Source: Shewanella aestuarii (lineage in GTDB: Bacteria > Pseudomonadota > Gammaproteobacteria > Enterobacterales > Shewanellaceae). Taken from it: a DNA stretch of 64,000 nucleotides. The translations under genes were made by a program, and so were the position numbers. Position 1 is the first letter of the stretch. Each line of letters begins with the position of its first letter. Shown one piece after another: positions 38,643-47,740 of this stretch. A model generated the notes under the pieces. That model made no database searches and had not been told where the DNA came from. It saw nothing but the letters and a program-made list of their open reading frames with translations. The stretch is taken from contig NZ_CP050313.1 in NCBI RefSeq assembly GCF_011765625.1, positions 368,501 to 432,500 of the forward strand, given 5' to 3'.

Positions 38643-39293
38643 TTAGACATCTGCGTCATTTACATTTTTATGCCTGAATTTTAAGATATTTCTTTCTAAA
38701 AAAGACATATTTAATATTTTTAGTGCTGAAATAATATTTTTTAGTGCTTCTTGATGGCGTTCAATTAAATGACCATCATACTCTACTAAGAGGCTTGAAA
38801 GTTCACTTTCAATAGTTGAATTAGATTCACCTCTAATTTTTATTTGTAATGTTTGACGAGATTGAATCATAGCAGTTAACTGATTATTAATAGCGTCAAT
38901 ACTTGATAAATTACCCCATAAATATTCAACTTCAAATCTCGAAAGTTTACTGTTTGAAAAAATTAACTCAGCACCTGAACCTCTAAATCTAAATAAAGGA
39001 TTTATCGTAAATCGCCTTCTTTCATTCATCCCTTCTATTTCATTTTTCAGTATCCCTAAGTTACTCTCGCACATGAGTTTGTTGTTTTCTAAAGATGAAC
39101 GAATAACACTTCTTAGCTTGTTATCGATCTCTATTTTTCTTAACCATGATGAAATGAAATTAATAAGTAATGTCACTGCTCCAGCAGAAATTGCACCAAT
39201 TAATGCACCGGATAAGACAGGTATCATTTCGGGAGTATTCAGAAAGGATAGTGTTGAACTTGAAAGTTCTTTAAACTTAAAAAGTAGAGTCAA
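38643..39293 (-). CDS. Hypothetical membrane-anchored coiled-coil protein
   Basis: A 216-residue protein of unrecognised family. One strong hydrophobic helix near the N-terminus (VLSGALIGAISAGAVTLLINFI, about residues 26-50) is followed by a largely helical, charged cytoplasmic part that may form coiled coils. The coding sequence is noticeably AT-richer than the neighbouring core genes, which suggests acquisition with the surrounding mobile DNA. It lies 50 bases beyond the IS66 right target duplication, in an accessory block. An immunity or defence role is conceivable but not supported by any motif. Confidence 0.6.
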   Translation of the reverse strand: MTLLFKFKELSSSTLSFLNTPEMIPVLSGALIGAISAGAVTLLINFISSWLRKIEIDNKLRSVIRSSLENNKLMCESNLGILKNEIEGMNERRRFTINPLFRFRGSGAELIFSNSKLSRFEVEYLWGNLSSIDAINNQLTAMIQSRQTLQIKIRGESNSTIESELSSLLVEYDGHLIERHQEALKNIISALKILNMSFLERNILKFRHKNVNDADV

Positions 39294-39390
39294 TTTTTAG
39301 TCCATTAAAAAATAGCAAGTAAGATTTTTAGTCTAAACAACCATCTATACAAATGGCAAGTCGTGAAAAATGTGGCAGCGTAAACTTCAG

Positions 39391-39633
39391 TACTTCCTCA
39401 ATCAAACACTTAAACACAGCCATAATCTTGCTGTTCAGGGGCTTTGTGCTGACTGACGTTGGTATTTTTGCTGAAAGTCTTAAAAGGCTGTGGTTTAGAC
39501 TGATACCCAAGAGGTGAACCATGAGTATTTGCGAGACGACCGTTCATCCCATGGACGGGATGTTCGAGCCCTCATGGATGAGTTTACGGCCTGTCGGTGA
39601 GTGAATACCATGGTGAGCTGATACAAATCAATT
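39391..39633. repeat. ~245-bp direct repeat, copy 1
   Basis: From TACTTCCTCAATCAAACACT to ATACAAATCAATT, ~90% identical to 41370-41619 in the same orientation, by eye. Internal small dyads include CATCCCATGGACGGGATG and CTCATGGATGAG. It overlaps the last codons of the cold-shock/Excalibur gene. It encodes no conserved protein: a 64-codon minus-strand frame in this copy is not preserved in the other. Together the repeats bracket the CSD-Excalibur and NERD genes. Confidence 0.85.
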
Positions 39634-40218
39634 ACACAGCTGTCTTTCGCACGGAACACCATCACCATCTCCATCCATTTTGGTATTTGGGCAATTTCTA
39701 ATGTAAAAGGTAGCTTCTTCGCAAGAGCGCATCTGGCTACAGTGTGTTTTTCCTGCTTCGCAGCGAAATGATGGCGTGGTTATCGAGTTGATTGGGCTTG
39801 CTGTAGGTTGCCACTGCATGTTTTCAATATCTTCATTTGTCAGAACGGGCGTCTCATTGAGTTGCTGGTACTTTGAATAACCAAACACTGCGGTAACAAC
39901 CAGCGCAAGTGGGATAAGCTTTGAAAGAAATGAACGAGGCTGGCGGCTCTTATATGCTTGGTTGCTACTACTAGTACGAGTGGGTTTGGCACTTGCAACA
40001 ATAGCAACACCTTCAATACTGGCTTTGATGGCTTTCACTTTGCCGTCGGGTTGCTGCTCACGTAGAAATAGAATTTCATCACCGACTTTGGGTTTCCTTG
40101 CCATGTGTTTTAGTTCTGAAATATGAATAAACACATCCGTTTTATCACTGTTCATTGTGGGTTTGATAAATCCAAACCCTTTGTCATCGTTCCAGCGTAC
40201 AAGATTGCCTTTTTCCAT
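39628..40218 (-). CDS. Cold-shock domain protein with membrane helix and C-terminal Excalibur domain
   Basis: A 196-residue protein of three parts. Residues 1-~68 are a cold-shock (OB-fold) domain with the RNA-binding motifs KGFGFIKP and DVFIHISEL. A transmembrane helix (LSKLIPLALVVTAVFGYS, about 97-115) follows. The last ~45 residues are an Excalibur calcium-binding domain with cysteines CEAGKTHCSQM and the Asp-rich loop DGDGDGVPCE. The nucleic-acid-binding part would be cytoplasmic and the Excalibur part periplasmic. Similar CSD-TM-Excalibur or CSD-DUF1294 proteins occur in marine gammaproteobacteria; function unknown. It follows the NERD gene by 54 bases, probably one operon. Confidence 0.82.
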   Translation of the reverse strand: MEKGNLVRWNDDKGFGFIKPTMNSDKTDVFIHISELKHMARKPKVGDEILFLREQQPDGKVKAIKASIEGVAIVASAKPTRTSSSNQAYKSRQPRSFLSKLIPLALVVTAVFGYSKYQQLNETPVLTNEDIENMQWQPTASPINSITTPSFRCEAGKTHCSQMRSCEEATFYIRNCPNTKMDGDGDGVPCERQLCN

Positions 40219-40272
40219 GAATTCCGTTTCCTTAGTGTGTCTTTCTAAAAATCTAATCGAATTTGCTGTCTG

Positions 40273-41250
40273 CTAAATCAACTGACTTTCTACGCTGCAA
40301 TCTTGGCAGTGTAGGGTGTAAGTCTCTTTGCGCTTTTGTACTTTGGTATTTTTACTTTGGCACTGCGGGCAATTTTGTTTCATGGGCGTATTTTTGCTGC
40401 AGTGATTACACTTAATGTAGTAACCAAACTTACCGTACATTGGGGTGTAATTTGTTGATTCAACACAATTTTTGCAGCTTAGATTCGCTTGAGCTGTTGG
40501 TTGCGTCTCGGCTATAGGAACACTGTTGTTACTTGTTGTATTAGTTTGCGAATGCTGTATCGGCTCTGGCGCTTTGTTGACTTCTTCACTTATTTGGCGA
40601 TTGCCATCGATATGTTGACTGAGGATGAAGTCTCCTATTGAGTCGAGTTCTTGTTGGTTGAAGTAAGGTCTGGTGTCATATACATTAACTTTGCGTAAAA
40701 GCTTATTTCCTAGCTTCATTATTTTATGAAGCTTATCGACTAAAAACTCAGATTTTACCAACTTGTCGGATACCGCTTTCGGCATAGTGTTTCTATCAAT
40801 AACGGTATCGCTTGATACCACGCAGATATGATCCCAACAACGTCCACCGAATCCTTGTTTAATACCCAAGAATTTACCTAAAATTTCCTGTCTATGGTGG
40901 GCTAATAAGTTTTTAAGCAAGGCTTGCTGTAACTCAACTTGTTTAATGGGCGATGGCATGCCTGACCATTGGTTGTTATAGCTTCGAGTCCATTCACCTT
41001 GTTGATTCACTTTTATATGGCCTTTAATACTTTTTGATTCAAGTAACACAAAGCCATAGGGATAAACGATTAAATGATCGATTTGCGCCGTTTCATCATT
41101 GAAAGTGAATTTGAAATCATTGATCACCAGTATTTCAGGGTTGTCTTTAAATGCGCGACGTAAGAAGAAAGCCACGTTTTGCTCTTGTTTTTGACCTGCG
41201 GAGGCTTGCGGTGAAGTGGGGTTTTGCAGTGTTTTGCCTTTAAGAATCAT
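40273..41250 (-). CDS. NERD-domain (nuclease-related) protein with C-terminal zinc ribbons
   Basis: A 325-residue protein. Residues ~20-140 form a NERD domain, a restriction-endonuclease-like fold: GQKQEQNVAFFLRRAF, then DETAQIDHLIVYPYGFVLLESKSIKG, where the D...ESK arrangement matches the PD-(D/E)XK catalytic pattern. The C-terminal ~75 residues hold CXXC pairs (CKNC, CNHC, CPQC, CQDC), probably two zinc ribbons. This suggests a DNA- or RNA-directed nuclease, but the family's function is largely uncharacterised. Upstream of the CSD-Excalibur gene in the repeat-bounded unit. Confidence 0.85.
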   Translation of the reverse strand: MILKGKTLQNPTSPQASAGQKQEQNVAFFLRRAFKDNPEILVINDFKFTFNDETAQIDHLIVYPYGFVLLESKSIKGHIKVNQQGEWTRSYNNQWSGMPSPIKQVELQQALLKNLLAHHRQEILGKFLGIKQGFGGRCWDHICVVSSDTVIDRNTMPKAVSDKLVKSEFLVDKLHKIMKLGNKLLRKVNVYDTRPYFNQQELDSIGDFILSQHIDGNRQISEEVNKAPEPIQHSQTNTTSNNSVPIAETQPTAQANLSCKNCVESTNYTPMYGKFGYYIKCNHCSKNTPMKQNCPQCQSKNTKVQKRKETYTLHCQDCSVESQLI

Positions 41251-41369
41251 TTATCAACAGCATCCATTCATAATTTGATAAAAATCAACCTCATAATATC
41301 TATTATGCAGATAAAAAAGCCAGTGTTAATTTTATAAAGCTGGAAAATTGGGTCAGAGTAAATTTTCTA

Positions 41370-41619
41370 TACTTCCTCAATCAAACACTTAAATACAGCC
41401 ATAATCTTGGCTGTTCAGGTCAGGGGCTTTGTGCTTACTGACTTTGGTATTTTTGCTGAAAGTGTTAAAAGGCTGTGGGGTAGACTGATACTCAACAGGT
41501 GAACCATGAGTATTAGCGAGACGACCGTTCATCCCATGGACGGGATGTTCGAGCCCTCATGGATGAGTTTACGGCGTGTCGGTGAGTAAATGCCATGGTG
41601 AGCAGATACAAATCAATTT
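41370..41619. repeat. ~245-bp direct repeat, copy 2
   Basis: Second copy of the 39391-39633 sequence, lying in the 619-base gap between the NERD gene and the XRE gene. It differs by a few substitutions and a small insertion (CAGGTCAGGGG against CAGGGG). The rest of the gap (41251-41369, 41620-41869) is AT-rich and holds no gene I can support. Confidence 0.85.
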
Positions 41620-41869
41620 AATTGTATTTGTCTCAACTTTTTAAACCATATCAAATCGGGTTACTGATTAAATTCATTCCTCTGGTGTTTTCCCTCAATC
41701 AGCAAAATTGATGTGCTAATGTAGCGATTAAATATAAAAAATAGCCAAATTATGGCTTAATAATCCATATCGCAACTGCTGGTTGACAGATTAACAAGCT
41801 GGCTTGCTAGTGAGCAACTGGCTGATTTCTTATGCTTGCTGCTCAATTATTAATTAAAGGGATTCACTA

Positions 41870-42849
41870 ATGATACTTGCAGAAAAGATTATTAGATTAA
41901 GGAAAAAACTGGGCTGGTCGCAAGAAGAATTGGCGGAGAAAATGAATGTTTCTCGTCAGTCTGTTTCCAAGTGGGAAGGGGCCAATAGCATTCCTGATTT
42001 GAATAAAATCATTATGCTTTCACAGATTTTTGATGTGTCTACCGACTTCTTATTAAAGGATGATCATGAGGAGTTTGCGACTGTTCATGAAGCCAAAGAA
42101 CCAGGTATTAATCATATCAGCCTAGAGCAAGCAACTGAGTATGTTGAGCATAAAATCGCCATGACCAATGACATCACAAAAGGCGTGGTTTTGTGTGTGT
42201 GTTCAGTGATGCCGTTATTTTTCTTTATGGCGATGGCGGAAACGAATCGATTTAATATGACGGGTGATATTGCTGCGGTGCTGGGGATTGTCTGTATTTT
42301 GATTTTTGTGGCAATTGGGGTGAGTTTTTTTATTAAAACAAACCAGTATCAAGATGAAATATCAACGATTGAAGAGGCTCCATTTGAACTAGCCTATGGG
42401 GTTCACAGTGTGTTTCATGAAAAACGTCAACAGTTTAGACCGACTTATAATCTACGCCTATCTGTGGGTATTTTTTGTTTTATTGTGAGCTTTTTCCGCT
42501 GATGTGTGTGAGTATTTTATCTTTTGAGCAAGACATTGTTTTATTAATGATCGATGTACTGCTTTTTATGATTGCCACAGGTTTATTCATTATTTTGCCG
42601 GTGTCAGCAAAATATGATGCCTATAGCAATGTCTTAAAAGAAGCCGTTAAAGAGACAGAAACCAGCAGACGAGCTAAACGAGCCGAGAAATTGGCTGAGT
42701 TTTATTGGCCCTTGTTAACCGCTATTTATCTTGGTTGGAGCTTTTGGACAATGGCGTGGGATATCACTTGGATTGTTTGGCCTGTTGGCGCAGTACTGTT
42801 TGGCGCATTAGTGGGGTTGATGGAATTACTTCATAAAGACACCCCCTAA
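41870..42849 (+). pseudogene. XRE-family regulator with C-terminal membrane segments, frameshifted as written
   Basis: The N-terminal helix-turn-helix is clear (LRKKLGWSQEELAEKMNVSRQSVSKWEG, about residues 9-37), followed by four or more transmembrane helices. The first frame ends at 42502 after VSFFR; the second runs on to 42849 and supplies PLMCVSIL, FMIATGLFIILPVSAKYDAYS and a final YLGWSFWTMAWDITWIVWPVG membrane pair. Similar HTH-membrane proteins are single ~320-residue chains, so this is one gene. One T added to the T5 run at 42491-42495 gives VSFFPLMC and repairs it. Membrane-bound XRE regulators often sense envelope stress; target unknown. Confidence 0.8.
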
Positions 42850-43002
42850 TGTTAGGCCTGTAACATCTGTGGATAATGAAACCTGTTCAAGTTAACAATT
42901 ATGGATTTCTCTTCTGTAAATTGATCTTTTATTGATTTAATCATCTATTGCTTATATTGGTTTTGCAGTAAAGTGCGCCGCAATTAAGGCTTTGGAGGAT
43001 TT

Positions 43003-44304
43003 ATGGTATCAATTGAGTTACTGGTGGTATTGGTTGCCATCTTTATCGGTGCACGAATTGGCGGCATTGGAATTGGCTTTGCTGGTGGCTTTGGTGTGTT
43101 GGTGTTAACGCTTGGCTTAGGGATGACACCGGGCACCATTCCAATTGATGTGATCCTGATCATCATGTCTGTTATTGCAGCTATTGCGGCCATGCAAGTG
43201 GCTGGTGGCTTGCAGTTTTTGGTCAATATTGCAGAACGTGTTTTGCGTAAAAACCCAAAGCAGGTAACTTTTTTAGCGCCGATTGTCACTTATACCATGA
43301 CATTGTTTGCCGGTACGGGACACACTGCGTTTTCTACCTTACCCGTTATTGCTGAGGTGGCCAAAGAGCAAGGGATTCGTCCCTCGCGCCCATTAAGTAT
43401 TGCGGTTGTTGCCTCTCAAATTGCGATTACAGCCTCACCTATTTCAGCTGCGGTGGTGCTAATGAGCGGCATGCTTGAAAGCAAAGGCGTGGGCTATATC
43501 AGTTTATTGATGATTTGTATTCCCGCTACTTTTATTGCTTGTATGATTGGTGCGTTTGTTGCCCAATTTATGGGCAAAGAGTTGCAAGATGATCCTGTTT
43601 ATCAAGACCGTTTAGCCCACGGGTTAGTAAGCAAGCGCGACAGCACTAACACTGAGTTACCTGCAGGGGCTAAGCGCTCGGTGATAGTGTTTTTGGTGGC
43701 GATTGTGGCGGTGGTGTTTTATGCAACCGCGATAAGTGATGCTGTCGGCCTGATTGATAATCCAACATTGCCACGCAATGAAGCCATTATGGTGTTTATG
43801 TTAACGGCAGCAACGGCGATTACCCTGTTTTGTAAGATTGATACAGCCGAGGTGCTTAATGCCGCGACGTTTAAGTCGGGGATGAGTGCCTGTATTTGTG
43901 TCTTGGGCGTAGCCTGGCTAGGTGACACTTTTGTTGCAGGTCATTTAGAAGAAATTAAAGCGTTATCGGGTGGTTTGCTAGAAGAGCACTCGTGGATGTT
44001 GGCGATTATTTTGTTTTTAGCAAGCATGTTGCTGTATTCACAAGCAGCAACGACCGCGGCGTTAATGCCATCGGCCTTTATGCTTGGGGTGAGTCCTGAG
44101 GCGGCTATAGCATCTTTTGCTGCGGTTAGTGCTTTATTTGTATTGCCAACTTACCCCACCTTGCTGGCGGCAGTTGAAATGGATGACACAGGATCAACCC
44201 GTATTGGCCATTGGGTATTTAATCATCCTTTTGTGATACCCGGTGTGGTGTCGATTGTGAGCTCAGTGATAATCGGATTTGTGCTGGCTGAGATGATTTT
44301 GTAA
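43003..44304 (+). CDS. Anaerobic C4-dicarboxylate transporter, Dcu family (DcuA/DcuB-like)
   Basis: A 433-residue polytopic carrier. The sequence VAIFIGARIGGIGIGFAGG, IVTYTMTLFAGTGHTAFSTLPVIAEVAKEQGIRP and VASQIAITASPISAAVV are the Dcu signatures; the N-terminus resembles DcuA more than DcuB. These exchange fumarate, malate, aspartate and succinate, usually for anaerobic fumarate respiration. GGAGG precedes the ATG. Upstream, TGATTTAATCA (42933-42943) resembles half-sites of the CRP/FNR class but is not a full match. A strong terminator follows. Confidence 0.92.
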   Translation: MVSIELLVVLVAIFIGARIGGIGIGFAGGFGVLVLTLGLGMTPGTIPIDVILIIMSVIAAIAAMQVAGGLQFLVNIAERVLRKNPKQVTFLAPIVTYTMTLFAGTGHTAFSTLPVIAEVAKEQGIRPSRPLSIAVVASQIAITASPISAAVVLMSGMLESKGVGYISLLMICIPATFIACMIGAFVAQFMGKELQDDPVYQDRLAHGLVSKRDSTNTELPAGAKRSVIVFLVAIVAVVFYATAISDAVGLIDNPTLPRNEAIMVFMLTAATAITLFCKIDTAEVLNAATFKSGMSACICVLGVAWLGDTFVAGHLEEIKALSGGLLEEHSWMLAIILFLASMLLYSQAATTAALMPSAFMLGVSPEAAIASFAAVSALFVLPTYPTLLAAVEMDDTGSTRIGHWVFNHPFVIPGVVSIVSSVIIGFVLAEMIL

Positions 44305-44394
44305 CTGTCATTATCTGCTAGCTATGGTTTGCTTTGAGGCTAGAGTACAAGCTGTTTTGTAGAGCTGGTTAATGTCTACATGCTAGCAAATAAA

Positions 44395-44428
44395 AAAAGC
44401 CCCGATACTTAATGGTATTGGGGCTTTT
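44395..44428 (+). terminator. Terminator after the dcu gene
   Basis: AGCCCCGATAC (44398-44408) pairs with GTATTGGGGCT (44415-44425) with one G-T wobble, flanked by A and T runs. Same design as the groEL terminator at 34694, with only three substitutions in the core. Confidence 0.88.
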
Positions 44429-44467
44429 ATTTAGATTGTTAAGTCAACTTAACAGGTATAAGCATTG

Positions 44468-44959
44468 CTATTTTGTGCGGCTAATTTTATCCAAGTAGCC
44501 CATCGCAAAGGCTGATAATACAAAGGTGATGTGGATAAGTAAGTACCACATGATTTTGTCGTTATCGATATTTTCGGCATTCATAAACACTTTAAGTAGA
44601 TGAATTGACGATATGGCCACAATGGACGCTGCCACCTTGTTTTTTAATGAACCAGAATCCATTTTGCCTAGCCAGCTGAGTTTTTCATTGTCTTCACCCA
44701 CATCAAGCTGTGAGACGAAGTTTTCATAGCCTGAAAACATCACCATCACCAAAAGACCACCCACTAACGTAATATCGATTAGTGATAAGGTAATAAGGAT
44801 CAGGTCAACTTCTTTCATTTCTAGGATCATGGGTAGGATGTGAAAAATCTCTTGAAAGAATTTGATACCTAGCGCCAATAAGACAAGGCTTAGGCCTAAA
44901 TAAATAGGTGCCATGATCCAGCGTGATGCATACATTAATTTTTCAAACACTTGTTCCAT
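44468..44959 (-). CDS. yqhA: UPF0114 family membrane protein YqhA
   Basis: A 163-residue protein with four helices. It matches Yqh[31 protein letters not shown], then [28 protein letters not shown] and [28 protein letters not shown]. Close homologues are ~164 aa and of unknown function. ATG at 44959 without a strong Shine-Dalgarno sequence nearby. Convergent with the dcu gene. Confidence 0.9.
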   Translation of the reverse strand: MEQVFEKLMYASRWIMAPIYLGLSLVLLALGIKFFQEIFHILPMILEMKEVDLILITLSLIDITLVGGLLVMVMFSGYENFVSQLDVGEDNEKLSWLGKMDSGSLKNKVAASIVAISSIHLLKVFMNAENIDNDKIMWYLLIHITFVLSAFAMGYLDKISRTK

Positions 44960-45185
44960 AAAAATAGTTAACCTTTAAATTAAATACGCTAAAAACAAAA
45001 CAGGCTGATGTTCGCCAAACCAAAACAGCATGCACTTTAACTGTGCTAACGTTGACTGGCAAGTAGGTTGATGGCTGACGGATTCATTTTTGGGTATATT
45101 AGCGTCATTTTTAATCTCGGCCTCAGGTTTGTTCATTACACTCGTATAATTGATTTATATTTCAACAGGTAAAAAGAGACTCATT

Positions 45186-45590
45186 ATGGATACACCTCAA
45201 TCAAGCTCGGCTCGTAAATTGCCCTTGGCTGCTATCAGTGTTATTGCCATTATAGTGGCAGTGATTGGCTTAGTTGTGATGGTTATGCCAAAGGGCTTTA
45301 AAACCACTCATGAAGACATAGGTAAAGGTAAGCCTGCGGTTGTATTTGTTTATGATGCAGGGCTTGCGGTGAGCAATAGTCAAACTGAACAAATGAATGA
45401 GGCGCGCGCACACCTTGGTGATAACGTGTTGTTTTTGCTTGCTAGAGCCGGAACGCCTGATGGCGACAAGCTAATTGCTAACTATCGCGCCAGCTCTGCC
45501 GAACTATTGCTGTTTGATCCTTCAGGCAAGTTGATTAAAAGAAAATTTGCCGTCAGTGATGCTAATGAGCTTATGCGCTGGGTGCGCTAG
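45186..45590 (+). CDS. Membrane-anchored thioredoxin-fold-like protein lacking CXXC
   Basis: A 134-residue protein: N-terminal helix (LAAISVIAIIVAVIGLVVMVM) followed by an extracytoplasmic domain with KPAVVFVYDAGLAVSNSQTEQM and SSAELLLFDPSGKLIKRKFAVSDANELMRWVR. The beta-alpha pattern and FDPSGKLIKRKF are reminiscent of thioredoxin-like domains (thioredoxins typically have LFDENGKEVARFVG there), but the active-site cysteines are absent. Redox activity is therefore unlikely; function unknown. I chose ATG 45186, behind AAAGAGAC, over the in-frame ATT/ATG-like start at 45150. Confidence 0.6.
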   Translation: MDTPQSSSARKLPLAAISVIAIIVAVIGLVVMVMPKGFKTTHEDIGKGKPAVVFVYDAGLAVSNSQTEQMNEARAHLGDNVLFLLARAGTPDGDKLIANYRASSAELLLFDPSGKLIKRKFAVSDANELMRWVR

Positions 45591-45656
45591 ATTACTGAGG
45601 TTCAGTTAATCGCAACCTTGGTTAGTTGATCTTTGGCTTATCACCACTCACCTTTG

Positions 45657-45694
45657 ACCTGTTAATAATCGGTTTCTTGTGATTATTAACAGGT
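45657..45694 (+). terminator. Inverted repeat, probable terminator
   Basis: ACCTGTTAATAATC (45657-45670) and GATTATTAACAGGT (45681-45694), a perfect 14-bp stem with a 10-base loop, followed by ATTTTGG. Located 67 bases after the preceding stop. Confidence 0.7.
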
Positions 45695-45739
45695 ATTTTG
45701 GTTCTCTAAACCCTTCTTTAGTTTTAGTTATGGTTATCG

Positions 45740-45797
45740 CAATCGTAATAAATAACTGTTCATTCTCGCTTGAGGAAAGACTCGATAACAGCGTTTG
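45740..45797. repeat. Partial copy of the palindromic intergenic repeat
   Basis: CAATCGTAATAAATAACTG, then CTCGATAACAGCGTTT, match the left half of the repeats at 30398 and 47741, with an altered middle (TTCATTCTCGCTTGAGGAAAGA). The right half is decayed or absent. Confidence 0.6.
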
Positions 45798-46290
45798 ATT
45801 TTTAGATTGTAGAATAACGACTTATCATAAAAATCTACCTTGTGATCATGTATTTTACTTCGTAATTTTTTCATCGCTTATTTACTGTCATTGAGACTAT
45901 TTTAGGGGATGAACTAGCTACCTGCTGGTGGTGTCGGGCATCGTCTTGGTGTTTCATGCTTGTTGAGTATGCACAGCTTTAATTGCTTACTGAATCATTG
46001 GGAATTGACTCTTACGTAAATAATCAGAAGAGTAAACATGGTCTATTAAAGCTTTGGCTTTTAAAGTTAGCTTGAGTTGCTAATATTGGCAGTTAACTCT
46101 GCATTTTATGGCTGATTTATGTAAGTTAAGTGTAATTTTTTATTCATGTAAAAAGACATGAACTCATTTTTTAGAGGTTTTATTTTTTATTTATTGCTGT
46201 AAATATGGCCTGTAAATTTGATCTATTCTGCATTTTTGATTTATTTTACGCCAATTATGGGCTTTTGCTCCTATTTTCGCTTTACTTAAT
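45798..46290. other. Gene-free AT-rich stretch
   Basis: Nearly 500 bases with no reading frame I can support. No tRNA, CRISPR or clear riboswitch was recognised. It should contain the promoter of the MFS gene that follows; an unusually long leader or a decayed gene cannot be excluded. Confidence 0.5.
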
Positions 46291-47565
46291 TTGTGGTCAA
46301 TATTACATTCGCCGCCGAAAGTCTTTGGGGATTTTAGCCTCTTAGCCGACAAGCGCATATCAACCCGTCAAAATTTCAATTTAAGTTGTCTGAAATTGTC
46401 AAATATCACCTCTGAAAGTGCACTAAGCAGTATTGCTACGCCAGTTATTGGCTTAACTTTTTTTGCTGTAGCCTCTGGCTTTTTAATGAGCCTTATTCCG
46501 TTATCTTTAGCTTATTTTGCTATTAGTGAGTCATTAGCACCTTGGTTAGCCAGCGTGTTTTATTTTGGCCTGTTAATTGGTGCAACTTGTATTCAACGGG
46601 TAATAAAGCTTATGGGGCATCGACGGGCATTTATTTTGTTTTTAACTCTGGTGGCGTTAACCGTTGTTGTCATGCTGTTATTGCCTAATGGTCTTATATG
46701 GTTGGCGGCTAGATTTGTTGCGGGTTTAGCCATTGCTGGGGTTTTTGTGGTGGTAGAGTCGTGGTTGTTAATGGCCGATTGCCCTAAAAAGCGTGCCAAG
46801 CGTCTTGGACTTTATATGATCGCGCTTTATGGCGGCAGTGCTGCAGGACAGCTGGCTATTTCAGTGTTTGGCACCCAAGGCATGGTGCCGTATATGGCAG
46901 TATTAATGTTGTTATTTTTAGCGACATTAGCGCCTTTATTGCTAAAAGGCGGCCAACCCATTAGTCATGAATTACAAACCATTAATCGTAAAGAGCTTAA
47001 GCTGATTAATCGTCCAGCGATTATGGGCTGTGTTGTATCAGGGTTATTATTAGGTCCTATTTACGGGCTTTTACCCTTGTATTTATCGCAAGCCACGGCC
47101 TTTTCTCAACACACAGGGCTATTGATGGCCAGTGTGATTTTAGGGGGGATGGCTGTGCAACCATTTGCAAGTGCGCTTTCAACCCGCATGAGTAAAAGCT
47201 TGTTAATGGCGGTTTTTTGTTTGCTGGGATGTGTGGCGGTAGTGGGCTTGCTTGAGTCATCAAGCTTAATGTTAATGGCGCTGAGTTTATTGCTGTTAGG
47301 TGCCAGCAGTTTTGCTCTGTATCCGGTCGCCATAACCTTGGCTTCAGATACTATGCCTGTCGAAAAAATGGTGTCAGTGACCGAGCTTATGCTGTTGTGT
47401 TATAGCGTTGGCTCGGTATTAGGGCCATTAATGGCAACCTCATTTAGCGATGCCAGTGATGCGCTGGTGGTTTATCTAGGTGTGTGTTTAACCGCAACCA
47501 GTATTTATATGCTGATAAAAAGTGCAGCGTCTATTTCTTCAGGACAAAAGCCTATTACGGGTTAA
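46291..47565 (+). CDS. Major facilitator superfamily transporter (YcaD-like)
   Basis: A polytopic protein of up to 424 residues with twelve helices starting at IATPVIGLTFFAVASGFLM. FVAGLAIAGVFVVVESWLLMADCPKKRAKRLGLYMIALYGG is a YcaD-type signature (compare ...WVVVESALM in E. coli YcaD). The frame opens at TTG 46291; the ~40 residues before the first helix do not look conserved. A TTG near 46396 (before SNITSESALSSI) is a plausible real start. No strong ribosome site settles it. Substrate unknown. Confidence 0.82.
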   Translation: MWSILHSPPKVFGDFSLLADKRISTRQNFNLSCLKLSNITSESALSSIATPVIGLTFFAVASGFLMSLIPLSLAYFAISESLAPWLASVFYFGLLIGATCIQRVIKLMGHRRAFILFLTLVALTVVVMLLLPNGLIWLAARFVAGLAIAGVFVVVESWLLMADCPKKRAKRLGLYMIALYGGSAAGQLAISVFGTQGMVPYMAVLMLLFLATLAPLLLKGGQPISHELQTINRKELKLINRPAIMGCVVSGLLLGPIYGLLPLYLSQATAFSQHTGLLMASVILGGMAVQPFASALSTRMSKSLLMAVFCLLGCVAVVGLLESSSLMLMALSLLLLGASSFALYPVAITLASDTMPVEKMVSVTELMLLCYSVGSVLGPLMATSFSDASDALVVYLGVCLTATSIYMLIKSAASISSGQKPITG

Positions 47566-47740
47566 TCGCTCAGTGCTGTTATGGTTTTTTGGTAAATCAA
47601 TGCTATTAAGTCATCGATGTTAATAGATTTGATATTTATCCCTTTTACCTTCATCGCTGAGTGTAGTGAGTTATCCCACTACGCCATAAGTGCCTATAAC
47701 CTCGTTATCATCATTATGATGGCGGTAAAATTCTTGTATA

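Noticed and set aside
39328..39522. Minus-strand 64-codon frame inside direct repeat 1
   Set aside because: Not preserved in repeat 2, where the frame ends early; not under coding constraint.
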